Below are positions 7,715 through 19,588 of a stretch of 64,000 nt of DNA, one piece after another. The notes beneath the pieces are model-generated. The model saw only the letters and a list, made by a program, of their open reading frames with translations. It made no database searches and was not told the DNA's origin. Within the stretch, counting starts at the first letter, position 1; each line of letters begins with the position of its first letter. This DNA is from Bacillota bacterium (lineage in GTDB: Bacteria; Bacillota; Limnochordia; Limnochordales; DUMU01), in assembly GCA_012839805.1 (NCBI GenBank), contig DUMU01000016.1:1-64000 (forward strand). The letters run 5' to 3'. A program made the translations under genes and the position numbers.

Positions 7715-9595
7715 TCATGTGCGCTGTCTGGCAACACGTAGGGCGATATCACAAAGGAAAGCAGGCAAGGGTATTGTGAGACGGCGGTTGTTGGTACTGA
7801 CTGCGATTTCTGATATCACTTCGCCCCGGCGCGTGTCATACAGCTGTACTAGGTACTCTCCTTCGGTTAGCACTGGTACCTCGATCACCGCATCGGTCAC
7901 GGGCTCCATCAGACCGTCGGGTATGGGCTTTCGCCTCTGCAACACCCAAAACATCGCCTGATCATCGTCTACCGACCCCATGACCAGCAGATCATCTCGG
8001 TTGGAACGCCCCGCCCTGGCAACACCAAAGAGAGAAATGGGCGTAGGAGCAAACGTCTGCAGATCGAAGAGCAGCGCAAACCGGCGCAGCCGGCCCAGAT
8101 CGTCGAGCATTTCGTCGGTAGGACGATAGCCCTGGGGAGTATCAGGGCGGAACCCCCACCGGGTGGGAGCACCGGCCGCCCCGGCGATGAAATGAGCCCA
8201 GATTATGTTGTGGAAATACGTTTCGTCTGCCATCGGGCTTCGCATGCCATCCACAATGCAGTACATGTCAAGAGGAAGCTGTGCACCTATCGGACCGTGT
8301 TCCGTGTCGAAGTAGGGCTTTTGCGCCGGAAGAGACGAAAGTACCTCGGCCGCGATTAGGAACGCTTCGACTGCGGGCGTGGTCACATCCGTCTTGATCT
8401 CACCGTCGACACGGACTTGCGGATTGGCGATGCTTCCCGAGTACATGTGCGTGGTGACGCAGTCCACGTCTGGATGGTGGCGCAAAGTGGACTTGGGGTT
8501 GGCCACCGAGACGGTCAGAAGATGGGCTTTCCCCCATCTTTCCTCCATATAGGAACGCGCGTGCTTCGCCATCATAGTGACCCAGTCCCACATCACCGAA
8601 GTGGACGCCGGCCAGAGATCGATCTCATTCATGAGGTCAATCGCAAAGAATGAGTCGCGCTGTCCCCACCGATCGATAATGTACTCAAGGTCCCGCTTCT
8701 GAGCCTCAATCACCCCAGGGTCGGTAAACCATCTGGCATCCGGCTTCTCCCCGGCAGGGCCACCCTGCTGCTGTGCATAGGGGTAGTAGCGCCAGTTCCT
8801 CCTGGCCTGATCCGTGTGGTACAGGCTGACGAGGATCTTGAACCCGTATTGATCGGCCCAATCAAACAGTTGATCCCAGTGCGAGACCAGATCGGGGTTG
8901 TAAATGCCTACAGGGTCCTGAAACATCCCGAACCGCACGTTGTTTTCCAGGATGTACGCTTCCTCAAGGAAAACGCGGATGTAAGATATGCCCCTCTGAG
9001 GCAACGCCTGGGCGAATTTCTCGGCCCGGGTCGGGTTATACCACCACCACCTGCCAAGCGGAGCCCAGGCAGCGTTGAAGTCTGGCTCAACCGGCTGATG
9101 ATGGAACCCCGCCGGCACGAACGGAGTACCGTCCTCGAGGGCGAAGTACCGGCCGGACGGACCCACTTTCACGAAGTTAGTAGTGTACCCGGGCTCCAGT
9201 TGCACGGTAATCTCTGCTGTTTCGCCCTCTTTAACCTCCACCTTATCGATCACTGCCGGCCGATATCCGCGGGCTCGAACTTCAAGAGCATAAATACCCG
9301 GCCGCGGCTGTACACCGTAGTTAGGCCGGTCGGGGTCGTTCCGGTTAACTACGTCAAACCTGCCGTTCGCATCCGTAACCGCCTGTAGGGCCGAACCGCG
9401 CACGATGACGACCGCCCCTGCCAGCGGCAACCCCGTTGATCCGTCAAGCACCGAACCCCGAATGGTCTGTGCAGGCTGTGCCGCGGCCTCCCGTCCGAGA
9501 ACCGGCAGTAGTGCAAACGCCCACACCAACATGGCAATCTGTGCCAATCCTGCATACCGCTCGAGAGCGCACCCGCCCCGGCCAAACCTCGTCAT
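7715..9595 (-). CDS. secreted clan GH-A-like glycoside hydrolase with CarboxypepD_reg domain
   Basis: An exported 626-residue protein. A signal peptide (about 1-40, ending EAAAQPA) precedes a carboxypeptidase regulatory-like beta-sandwich (about 42-135: IRGSVLDGSTGLPLAGA, TDANGRFDV, YALEVRARGY). A TIM-barrel glycosidase follows, with a probable acid/base Glu in FAIDLMNEIDLW (about 324) and a nucleophile Glu in YFDTEHGPIG (about 432). The pattern is that of clan GH-A (GH5-like), but I cannot fix the family or substrate. Its place in the arabinan operon suggests action on an arabinose-containing or pectic polymer. The ATG at 9595 follows AAGGAGGGG. It ends about 60 bp before the GH51 start. Confidence 0.78.
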   Translation of the reverse strand: MTRFGRGGCALERYAGLAQIAMLVWAFALLPVLGREAAAQPAQTIRGSVLDGSTGLPLAGAVVIVRGSALQAVTDANGRFDVVNRNDPDRPNYGVQPRPGIYALEVRARGYRPAVIDKVEVKEGETAEITVQLEPGYTTNFVKVGPSGRYFALEDGTPFVPAGFHHQPVEPDFNAAWAPLGRWWWYNPTRAEKFAQALPQRGISYIRVFLEEAYILENNVRFGMFQDPVGIYNPDLVSHWDQLFDWADQYGFKILVSLYHTDQARRNWRYYPYAQQQGGPAGEKPDARWFTDPGVIEAQKRDLEYIIDRWGQRDSFFAIDLMNEIDLWPASTSVMWDWVTMMAKHARSYMEERWGKAHLLTVSVANPKSTLRHHPDVDCVTTHMYSGSIANPQVRVDGEIKTDVTTPAVEAFLIAAEVLSSLPAQKPYFDTEHGPIGAQLPLDMYCIVDGMRSPMADETYFHNIIWAHFIAGAAGAPTRWGFRPDTPQGYRPTDEMLDDLGRLRRFALLFDLQTFAPTPISLFGVARAGRSNRDDLLVMGSVDDDQAMFWVLQRRKPIPDGLMEPVTDAVIEVPVLTEGEYLVQLYDTRRGEVISEIAVSTNNRRLTIPLPAFLCDIALRVARQRT

Positions 9596-9616
9596 TGCGG
9601 CCCCTCCTTCTGCCGG

Positions 9617-10924
9617 TCAGAGCACGAGCTGGTAAAAGCCAACGCCCAGCAAGTCTTCTGCCAATCTAAAAACCGTGTACCTCTTCCGTACCTCTTTGGC
9701 GTTTCTGATGCCCCTGCTTACCATTTCATTCGAGATTCCGAGTTTCCGAGGCTCTTCCGGAGCTCCCAGCCGGGCCAGAAGACTCCGAACCTGGCCGGGA
9801 AGCGGAACATTGGCCCGTACCCACTCCCTCAGCTCGTCCCAATTCTCCAGCGCTCTCTTTTGCCTTGCGACCCGGTTACAGGCATCGAGATACGTCCCCC
9901 CGATGTCGCCCAAGATCTCATCTGCGAGCCCTTCGTAGGCCTGCCTCACCCTGTCCGCGTACCGGTCCGAGGTTTCGGGCCTAGCCTGGCTGACGGCCTG
10001 CCCGGCCTCCTCGCGCGTCATGGTAAATAGCTTGTGGTAGAGCTCGGCAACCAGGGAAGTGGCGACGCCGACCATCGCCCCGTGCAGCGGACCTTCCTTA
10101 CCCCGCTGAGCAAACATCATCTCCCAATAGTGGGCGAGATGGTGTTCCGCCCCCGATGCCGGCCTGGAGTTACCCCATTGCAGCATTGCCAGACCTGATG
10201 TTACCAGCGCTCTCATTATGCTCCCGGCAGCATTCTCAATCCCCGTATCTTCCCCGCTGCTTGCCGTCGACTCTGCGAGGTGTACGCACTCCTGAAGGGC
10301 GTCCCGAACCAGGTCGGCAACTTCCTCGGAGTAACTCTCCCCGGTTACCAGACTGCTTACCTTCCAGTCCGCAAGGGACGTGTACTTGCCCAGAATGTCG
10401 CCAAGGCCGGCCAGGATCATCTCGCGAGGAGCAGCTTCCAGAACGTCAACATCTCCTACGATGGCCACCGGCGGCACAGCCGTGAACGTTCGTTTACAGC
10501 CCTTGATGGTAAGAGCAGCTACCGTAGAGGCATACCCGTCCATGGACGGGGCGGTCGCCACTACTGCATAGGGAACATCCAGCTCCCAACTGACGTAGCG
10601 GGTGACGTCGTTTATCGTGCCGGAACCTACCGCAAGGAGAAACCGTGCTCCCTCCCTCGCCGCGGCTGCAACCGCCGCCAGCGCCTCCTCGTCGGCAACC
10701 AGGGATCGACACCCCGCCCGCTCCAGAACGCACTCCCGCACCGGGAACCCGGCCGAGACGAGCACGGCCGCGACCCGCCGGCCGGCAGCTGCCCACGTGT
10801 TTGGATCCGCCACGAGGAGAATCGGCGATTCTGTACCGATCTCCTGCAAGAGGCGTGGAAGCTGGCTAATTGCTCCCCGTTCTACCACTATGCGTTGGAT
10901 TGTTGTCTCCCTTGCCCTGCCCAT
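9617..10924 (-). CDS. araM: sn-glycerol-1-phosphate dehydrogenase (AraM)
   Basis: An NAD(P)-dependent metal enzyme that reduces dihydroxyacetone phosphate to sn-glycerol-1-phosphate. Motifs include LLVADPNTW, the nucleotide-binding LAVGSGTINDVTRY, TAPSMDGYAS, and metal-site residues: Asp in LGDILGKYTSLADWK, His in EHHLAHYWEM and His in PLHGAMVGV. In Bacillus subtilis araM also sits inside the arabinose operon and its product feeds an archaeal-type ether lipid side path; the same linkage here is notable. The frame overlaps the end of araD by 59 bp if the ATG at 10924 is used. The RBS there is weak (GAGGT, 12 bp away), so an internal GTG is possible. Confidence 0.88.
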   Translation of the reverse strand: MGRARETTIQRIVVERGAISQLPRLLQEIGTESPILLVADPNTWAAAGRRVAAVLVSAGFPVRECVLERAGCRSLVADEEALAAVAAAAREGARFLLAVGSGTINDVTRYVSWELDVPYAVVATAPSMDGYASTVAALTIKGCKRTFTAVPPVAIVGDVDVLEAAPREMILAGLGDILGKYTSLADWKVSSLVTGESYSEEVADLVRDALQECVHLAESTASSGEDTGIENAAGSIMRALVTSGLAMLQWGNSRPASGAEHHLAHYWEMMFAQRGKEGPLHGAMVGVATSLVAELYHKLFTMTREEAGQAVSQARPETSDRYADRVRQAYEGLADEILGDIGGTYLDACNRVARQKRALENWDELREWVRANVPLPGQVRSLLARLGAPEEPRKLGISNEMVSRGIRNAKEVRKRYTVFRLAEDLLGVGFYQLVL

Positions 10925-11573
10925 AAGCTGTCATGTACCTCTCATGCGCTCGCTTGACTTCCTCCGGTGGTATTTCCTCCGGCTGGCCCATGAGTAAGGC
11001 CAAGTGGACCGTTTTCGCCACGTCTTCCACCATTACGGCGGCCTTAACGGCAGCTTCTGGGCTAGGGCCGACTGTAAACACGCCGTGGTTTTTCATGAGG
11101 ATGGCCGGGCTATTCCCTATATGCTCCACAATAGCCCTCCCTATCTCTTCGCCACCTATTCGTGCGTACGGACCAACCGGGATCGGACCGCCGAACTCAT
11201 CGGCGATAGCCGTCAAATACACCGGTATAGGCTTGCCCAAAGCCGCAAACGCCGTAGCATAGGGAGAGTGGGTATGCACTATCCCATTTACGTCCTGCCG
11301 GTGCCTGTAGACGTAAAGGTGGGTTGCAGTGTCCACCGAGGGCTTCAGTCTGCCCTCAACGACCCTGCCGTCGAGATCAACGACCACCATATCTTCCGCC
11401 CTCATATCCTCATACAAGACACCGCTCGGCTTAATGACGACATAGCCGGTTTCAGGGTCGCGACCGCTCACATTGCCGCTGGTCCAGGTCACAAGTCCGG
11501 CCTTGGGAAGCATCACGTTCAACCTATAGACGGTTTCCTTAAGTGCCTCTAGCACCGAGGACCATCTCCCCAC
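10866..11573 (-). CDS. araD: L-ribulose-5-phosphate 4-epimerase
   Basis: A class II aldolase-fold zinc enzyme converting L-ribulose-5-phosphate to D-xylulose-5-phosphate, the last step of L-arabinose entry into the pentose phosphate pathway. Diagnostic segments: TWTSGNVSGRDP, IKPSGVLYEDM, the zinc ligands in IVHTHSPYATAFA, and a further His in LMKNHGVFTVG. Its length (235) is normal. The GTG at 11573 has a poor RBS; a GTG six codons later (11555) is better placed behind GGGGAG. The polar tail after PPEEVKRAHERYM is the part overlapping araM. Confidence 0.9.
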   Translation of the reverse strand: MGRWSSVLEALKETVYRLNVMLPKAGLVTWTSGNVSGRDPETGYVVIKPSGVLYEDMRAEDMVVVDLDGRVVEGRLKPSVDTATHLYVYRHRQDVNGIVHTHSPYATAFAALGKPIPVYLTAIADEFGGPIPVGPYARIGGEEIGRAIVEHIGNSPAILMKNHGVFTVGPSPEAAVKAAVMVEDVAKTVHLALLMGQPEEIPPEEVKRAHERYMTAYGQGKGDNNPTHSGRTGSN

Positions 11574-11601
11574 CGTCTTCGAACCGCCACACCCGCGCCG
11601 T

Positions 11602-13011
11602 TTAACCGTTGTGCCGGTAGACCGACCAACCGAGGTACTTCCCCAGTGCCTCTTCTAGCACACTGGCGGTCCGGGACATACTGATCGCGACGTGGTGCTC
11701 GAACCCTGAGGAGCAAATGTAACGCAGGAGCCCCTGGAGGTTAGGGATCTCTACTACGGCATACCCGCCGAATGTTTCTACCGGATCGTCCGTAAGCGTT
11801 CCCTCACCGACGTATGCCCTAATGACACCGGCCCGGTCGTCGCTAGTGACCCGGGCAAAGGTGACGGGACTGCTCTTGAGCCTCCCCACTACGGTCCCGT
11901 AAGTGTTCTCTTTACCAACAGTTCCGGCGATGATCGCCTGGTAGTCCATCCTGATATCGCAGAACATGTCCTTCGGCAGGTTGCTACAGTGGAAGAGAAT
12001 GGCCTTGTCGGATTCCTCGCCGTAGTTGTTGTTCCAGTCCGCAAGCGCACTCGGCTTGCCTGACGCCGCCTGAAGAGCCAGCATGCCTATAAGACCGGGA
12101 ACATCCACCTCACAGGCGCTGGGCAGGAGACTGTTGCTCATCATGCTCATGATCGTACAGGGCACGACCCCGTAAAACTCCTCCATCGACGTCCAGCACT
12201 GGATTGCAGTGCCCTTGAGGTTGTTCTGCTGCATCCAGCGTTCGACGACGAGCCCGAACTTGGCCATTTTCAGAAGCGATTCTTCTGGTACCCCCTTGGT
12301 ATCCACGTAGCTGCGAATCGCGTCAAGCTTCTCTTTGACCCCAGGGTCGTCATCCCGGAGCCGTTTCGCGCGCCCCACTATTTCAGAAAGATCGATTGGC
12401 TCGACGCTGATACCACTCGCCTCGAGAAGCTTTTCGCTGTATCTGACCGTGTTGAAGGCTGCCGGACGCGCCCCGATTGCCCCGATACGGATGTTCTTCA
12501 ACTCCCGTACCACTCTGCAGACGGCGGCGAACCACTTTAGGTCTTCCCGGAACGGCTCGGATTCCGGAGCCTCCGTGTGGAATCGCGTTAAGGAGAACGG
12601 TATTCCGTATTGAACCAGGTTGTTACATACCGACATCTTGCCGCAGAACGCATCGCGTCGGTCGATTACGGTCATTCTCGTGGGCTCATCCGGAAATGCA
12701 TGAACAAGTACCGGAACCTCCAATCCAGAGTATCGGAGGGCATTGGCCACACCCCGTTCATCGCCGAAGTTTGGGAGAGTCACGAGCACCCCGTCAATTT
12801 CGTCGCGATGCTCCTTGAAAAGCTTGGCACACTTAAGAGCATCTTCGAAGGTCTCTACAGAACCAAACTTTGTATCCTCTTTGGCCAGTGTAATGTACTT
12901 AATCCCCAGCTGGTCAAGGACTCTTAGAACCTCATCACGGCCCGAGTCGCACAGATGATCCGGGAAGAATCCACGGTTGCCAACAATGACGCCCAGCGTT
13001 ACTTGTTTCAT
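11602..13011 (-). CDS. L-arabinose isomerase-type protein of the fucose/arabinose isomerase superfamily
   Basis: A 469-residue cytoplasmic aldose-ketose isomerase of the fucose isomerase-related superfamily, not the classical AraA. Visible metal-site candidates are Glu in LPSACEVDVPGL, Glu/Asp in YGEESDKAILFHCSN with the nearby His, and His in GFEHHVAISMSR; their spacing follows the E-E/D-H-H pattern of the superfamily. With a ribulokinase and araD in the same operon and no other isomerase, it most likely converts L-arabinose to L-ribulose. Start ATG at 13011 follows GAGGAGGG. A related but distinct isomerase is encoded at 40879. Confidence 0.8.
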   Translation of the reverse strand: MKQVTLGVIVGNRGFFPDHLCDSGRDEVLRVLDQLGIKYITLAKEDTKFGSVETFEDALKCAKLFKEHRDEIDGVLVTLPNFGDERGVANALRYSGLEVPVLVHAFPDEPTRMTVIDRRDAFCGKMSVCNNLVQYGIPFSLTRFHTEAPESEPFREDLKWFAAVCRVVRELKNIRIGAIGARPAAFNTVRYSEKLLEASGISVEPIDLSEIVGRAKRLRDDDPGVKEKLDAIRSYVDTKGVPEESLLKMAKFGLVVERWMQQNNLKGTAIQCWTSMEEFYGVVPCTIMSMMSNSLLPSACEVDVPGLIGMLALQAASGKPSALADWNNNYGEESDKAILFHCSNLPKDMFCDIRMDYQAIIAGTVGKENTYGTVVGRLKSSPVTFARVTSDDRAGVIRAYVGEGTLTDDPVETFGGYAVVEIPNLQGLLRYICSSGFEHHVAISMSRTASVLEEALGKYLGWSVYRHNG

Positions 13012-13051
13012 TGGTGCACCCTCCTCTAGATAATCCTGCGGGCACTATGTA

Positions 13052-14908
13052 TTACAGCGCTCGTATGTAGCTCATGAAGACGGCGTAATGACCATTACGG
13101 GTCCCCTGGTTGACGAAAGGCAGCAGAATCGCCTCTATCTCTTCCTCCCCTGGGAGCCGGTTGTTCGCCTCGCACCGGGCGAACACGGGCGCGCGAAGTC
13201 GGCGACGGGCTCTCACCCGCAGGGCGGGTCCGAGGCAACCTTCCGGAGCGTCAGTTTCCCGAACACCTTCCAGTTGATCGGGGTTCAGGATCAGCTCTAT
13301 GTCTTCCGGATAGACTCCTTGATTCCAGTAGAATCTTTCCGGCTGCTGCTGCCACGCTTGAAAGTAAGCGTAAACCAGAGGCCCCCTAACCAGAGCAATG
13401 TACCTATCATTCGCCCGGGCCGTGACCTGCAAAGGTAGCTCCAGTGCCACCGTGTCACCCGGTCTCCATTCTCGCTCGCATACTGCATACGTTCCGGGCG
13501 TTATCGCCACCGGTTCCCTACCGTTGACGCTCATCTTCGCCCCCGTGGCAAAAGATGGTATCCTCACATACAACTTGAAAGCAACCGGTCTCTCCGGATC
13601 GAGGTTCAAAACCACCGATCCACGCGAAGGGTACTCCGTGCGTTGCTTCACTGTAACCGTCGTGCCATCACCAAACACAAACTCCGCATCCGATGCCGAA
13701 TACTGATGGACAACTATTCCATCTTCCGTCTGGCCATACAAGAATACGGGGATCCGCCCTACCAAGCGCTGGCCCGCAGCGTTGCAGCAGTTGGGCGTCG
13801 ACGGCCGCTGTGCCTGCCCGTTGAGAGGGGTCATATAGCTCCAGTTGCTGCCGTCAGCCAGCTGAGCGGCAAGAAAGCTGTTGAGCAAAGTGCGCTCCAA
13901 CTCTTCGGCGTATCTCGCCTCACCGGTCCACCTGAGAGCCTGGTCAAGTAAGAGAATCCACGTATGCTGCGGGCAGACTTCAATGTCATTCTTCGGGTGG
14001 TAGTACCTGAACGGTATGTATCGTTCTCCTGAGCTCATGCCGCCGGTTAGAAAGACGTAGTTATCGGCGATATCCTTGATACAACCGAGCACGATACCCT
14101 TGTAGTCTGCCTTCCCCGTTGCTTCATACAGAGCTGCAAGTCCCAGCAGATTCATATGCAACGTGTGAGCATGAATGTTCTCCCTAACCTCGTGAACGTG
14201 CCTTCTTCCTTCGGCAACTGCTTGCATTAGGGCCAGTGGACCGGTATGAATGCTTTCGGGATACTGAGCGCTCCACGTGTCCCACATGCCGACGGTTTTT
14301 TCGCCCCACTCTATGAACCGGCGGTCGCCGGTACGCATGCCCAGGAGGACGATCGGCTCAAGAATCAAAGTCCCTTCTCCGCCATCGTGCCCGTTGCCCG
14401 GAAAGCGGCCCATCAGGGGAAACTGGCCGGGTTCTACTCCCCATGTCCGGATAATGTAGTTACCCAAGCGCGTAGCTATTTGTAGCGCCACATCTGAACC
14501 CAAGACGTCGTAACACGCCAGCAGTCCGTGCAACACGTAGTACCATTCGTAAAGCTGCATGCCACGCACGGGATTGCGATGCATCCGTGATGTAATCCCG
14601 AGGTATCCATCTTCCTCCTGCGTGGCAGCCAGCCGTTGAAGTACTTCCTCCACACGAGCTCGCAATGCCTTGTCGCCGGCGACTTGGCAGGAAAACGCGG
14701 CGGAGTCAAGCCACTTGCCGATCTGTTCACCCATCCAGAACCAGTCGTCATGGTCTTTCCGTTCGTGCATGAGAATGAAGTCTTCGACCAGACGCCAATT
14801 CTTTAGCCGGTTCTGGAGGTTAGCATGAAAGCGCTTGCCAAGAAACCCACCGACATTCGATATCTTGCTGGGATGGAGCGGGCAAACTGTGTGTTCCACC
14901 ACGAGCAT
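13052..14908 (-). CDS. GH127 beta-L-arabinofuranosidase
   Basis: A cytoplasmic GH127 enzyme (618 residues, no signal peptide) that should cleave beta-L-arabinofuranosides such as arabino-oligosaccharides from plant glycoproteins. The alpha/alpha barrel shows the family's zinc-cysteine centre: Glu310 and Cys312 in DIEVCPQHTW, and Cys374-Cys375 in STPNCCNAAGQRL. These match the Glu/Cys/Cys-Cys quartet of HypBA1, in which one Cys is the nucleophile. Other segments include EDGYLGI and a C-terminal beta-sandwich. AAGGAG lies only one base from the ATG at 14908, whereas the GTG at 14902 has 7-base spacing, so the real start is probably 14902. Confidence 0.9.
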   Translation of the reverse strand: MLVVEHTVCPLHPSKISNVGGFLGKRFHANLQNRLKNWRLVEDFILMHERKDHDDWFWMGEQIGKWLDSAAFSCQVAGDKALRARVEEVLQRLAATQEEDGYLGITSRMHRNPVRGMQLYEWYYVLHGLLACYDVLGSDVALQIATRLGNYIIRTWGVEPGQFPLMGRFPGNGHDGGEGTLILEPIVLLGMRTGDRRFIEWGEKTVGMWDTWSAQYPESIHTGPLALMQAVAEGRRHVHEVRENIHAHTLHMNLLGLAALYEATGKADYKGIVLGCIKDIADNYVFLTGGMSSGERYIPFRYYHPKNDIEVCPQHTWILLLDQALRWTGEARYAEELERTLLNSFLAAQLADGSNWSYMTPLNGQAQRPSTPNCCNAAGQRLVGRIPVFLYGQTEDGIVVHQYSASDAEFVFGDGTTVTVKQRTEYPSRGSVVLNLDPERPVAFKLYVRIPSFATGAKMSVNGREPVAITPGTYAVCEREWRPGDTVALELPLQVTARANDRYIALVRGPLVYAYFQAWQQQPERFYWNQGVYPEDIELILNPDQLEGVRETDAPEGCLGPALRVRARRRLRAPVFARCEANNRLPGEEEIEAILLPFVNQGTRNGHYAVFMSYIRAL

Positions 14909-14926
14909 TCTCCTTCCGTAGGAGGA

Positions 14927-16597
14927 CTACCGCGCGCGCAGATGCTCCTCTAAAGCATTGCCCAGCGCCACGTACTGCTCATAGAGCTTCTGGTACTTGG
15001 CGGCATGCTCGGGATTCGGGTAATAGACGTTGCTAAAGCCGCTGGCCATGTGGGCCTGGGCTTCCGCCACCGTTTCGTAGATGCCCGCCGCCACCGCAGC
15101 GAACATGCTCGCACCGAGGGCGCAAGCCTGTTCAGACCGAACCACCTTAATCGGCATGTTAAAGACATCGGCCGTGACCTGCATAACCAGCTGGTTCTTC
15201 TTGGCCACCCCGCCCTGGGCTACGACCTCCTCGATTTCCACGCCTTCGGCGCGGAAGCGATCCACTATGGCTTTGGCGCCGAACACGGTCGCCTCGACCA
15301 GCGCGCGGAAGATCTTGGGCGCAGTCGTGCCCAGAGTCAAACCTATGACGGCCCCTTTGAGCGTCTGGTCTGCAAAAGGTGTGCGCCGCCCGTTGAGCCA
15401 GTCGAGCGCAAGGAGTCCGGTCTCCTCGATGCGGATACGGGCTGCCTCCTCCGTAAGCCGCTGCAGTAGCTTGTTTTCTATAAAGTCGTGGATTCTCGAG
15501 GCTTCCCCGGATCCGGAGTCCCGGGCATACTCCTCAAGAGACCAGGAGAGGACGTCTCTGAACCAGGCGTAGATGTCTCCAAAAGCCGATTGCCCTGCTT
15601 CCAGGCCGATCATCCCTGGGATGACCGACCCGTCGACCTGTCCGCATATCCCCGCGACCAGCTTGTTCCCAATCACCTCGGGCGAGGCTACCATGATGTC
15701 GCACGTAGAAGTTCCCATTATCTTGACCATGGTCCCGGCCGTGATTCCTCCGCCCACTGCCCCCATATGGGCGTCAAAAGCCCCCACCGCCACGGCGATG
15801 CCCGGGCGCAATCCGAGGCGCTGGGCCCATTCCCGGGTCAGCTCGCCGGCCTTTTGATCACTGGTGAAAGTCTCCACGTAGAGCCGGTCCCGCAGGCCGG
15901 CGAGCAAAGGATCCACCCTGGTGAGGAACTCCTCGCTCGGCAACCCGCCCCACTCCTGGTTCCACATCGCCTTGTGGCCTGCCGCGCACCGGCTTCTCTT
16001 GATCTCGGCTGAACTGCCAACACCGGTCAGCAGAGCCGGAATCCAGTCACAGTGTTCTACCCAGGAGTACGCGGCTTTTCTGACGCTCTCATCGGCGCGC
16101 AACACATGCAGGATCTTGGCCCAAAACCATTCTGCTGAGTAGACGCCACCCTCATATTTGGTATAGTCCGTACCTCCCCAGGTCCGGGCCGTCCTGTTTA
16201 TGTCTTCCGCCTCTTTAACCGCCGTGTGATCCTTCCACAGGATGAACATGGCGTTGGGATTGTCCGCAAATTCCTCCCGCATAGCCAGCGGAACGCCCCG
16301 ATCGTCGACCGCGCACGGAGTTGAGCCGGTTGTATCGACCCCGATGCCAACAACCTGCTCGGCTACTTCCGCCGGCAGCTTTGCCAGGGCACCCCTTACG
16401 CTCTCTTCCAGTCCCTCCACGTAGTCCAGCGGATGCTGCCGGAACTGCATGCTTGCCGGATCACAGTACAGCCCTTGCGCCCAGCGCTTGTAGTAGGCGA
16501 CATGGCTCGCTTCTTCCTTGCCGGTAGTCGCATCGACCACAACTGCTCTCACCGAGTCAGTTCCGAAGTCGATCCCGATCACGTATTTGCTCTTCAC
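14927..16597 (-). CDS. araB: L-ribulokinase
   Basis: A FGGY-family sugar kinase phosphorylating L-ribulose. The N-terminal ATPase motif is IGIDFGTDSVRAVVVD. Ribulokinase-type segments follow: VGIGVDTTGSTPCAVD, ILWKDHTAVKEA, CDWIPALLTG, RCAAGHKAMW, and the C-terminal VAQGGVAKKNQLVMQVTAD. A length of 556 suits AraB, and xylulokinases lack the long KDHTA region. The GTG at 16597 follows GGGAGGAG. It lies between the GH127 and GH51 genes in the operon, with short gaps, and supplies the substrate of AraD. Confidence 0.93.
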   Translation of the reverse strand: MKSKYVIGIDFGTDSVRAVVVDATTGKEEASHVAYYKRWAQGLYCDPASMQFRQHPLDYVEGLEESVRGALAKLPAEVAEQVVGIGVDTTGSTPCAVDDRGVPLAMREEFADNPNAMFILWKDHTAVKEAEDINRTARTWGGTDYTKYEGGVYSAEWFWAKILHVLRADESVRKAAYSWVEHCDWIPALLTGVGSSAEIKRSRCAAGHKAMWNQEWGGLPSEEFLTRVDPLLAGLRDRLYVETFTSDQKAGELTREWAQRLGLRPGIAVAVGAFDAHMGAVGGGITAGTMVKIMGTSTCDIMVASPEVIGNKLVAGICGQVDGSVIPGMIGLEAGQSAFGDIYAWFRDVLSWSLEEYARDSGSGEASRIHDFIENKLLQRLTEEAARIRIEETGLLALDWLNGRRTPFADQTLKGAVIGLTLGTTAPKIFRALVEATVFGAKAIVDRFRAEGVEIEEVVAQGGVAKKNQLVMQVTADVFNMPIKVVRSEQACALGASMFAAVAAGIYETVAEAQAHMASGFSNVYYPNPEHAAKYQKLYEQYVALGNALEEHLRAR

Positions 16598-16627
16598 CTT
16601 GCTCCTCCCCCCAACTCATGGTTGAGG

Positions 16628-19526
<2,899 letters not shown>

Positions 19527-19588
19527 TCCCCTTCTCCCCTCTCAGACCGGCGCACCGCCGGCTTTCGAACTTCTCATACCCACTGTAG

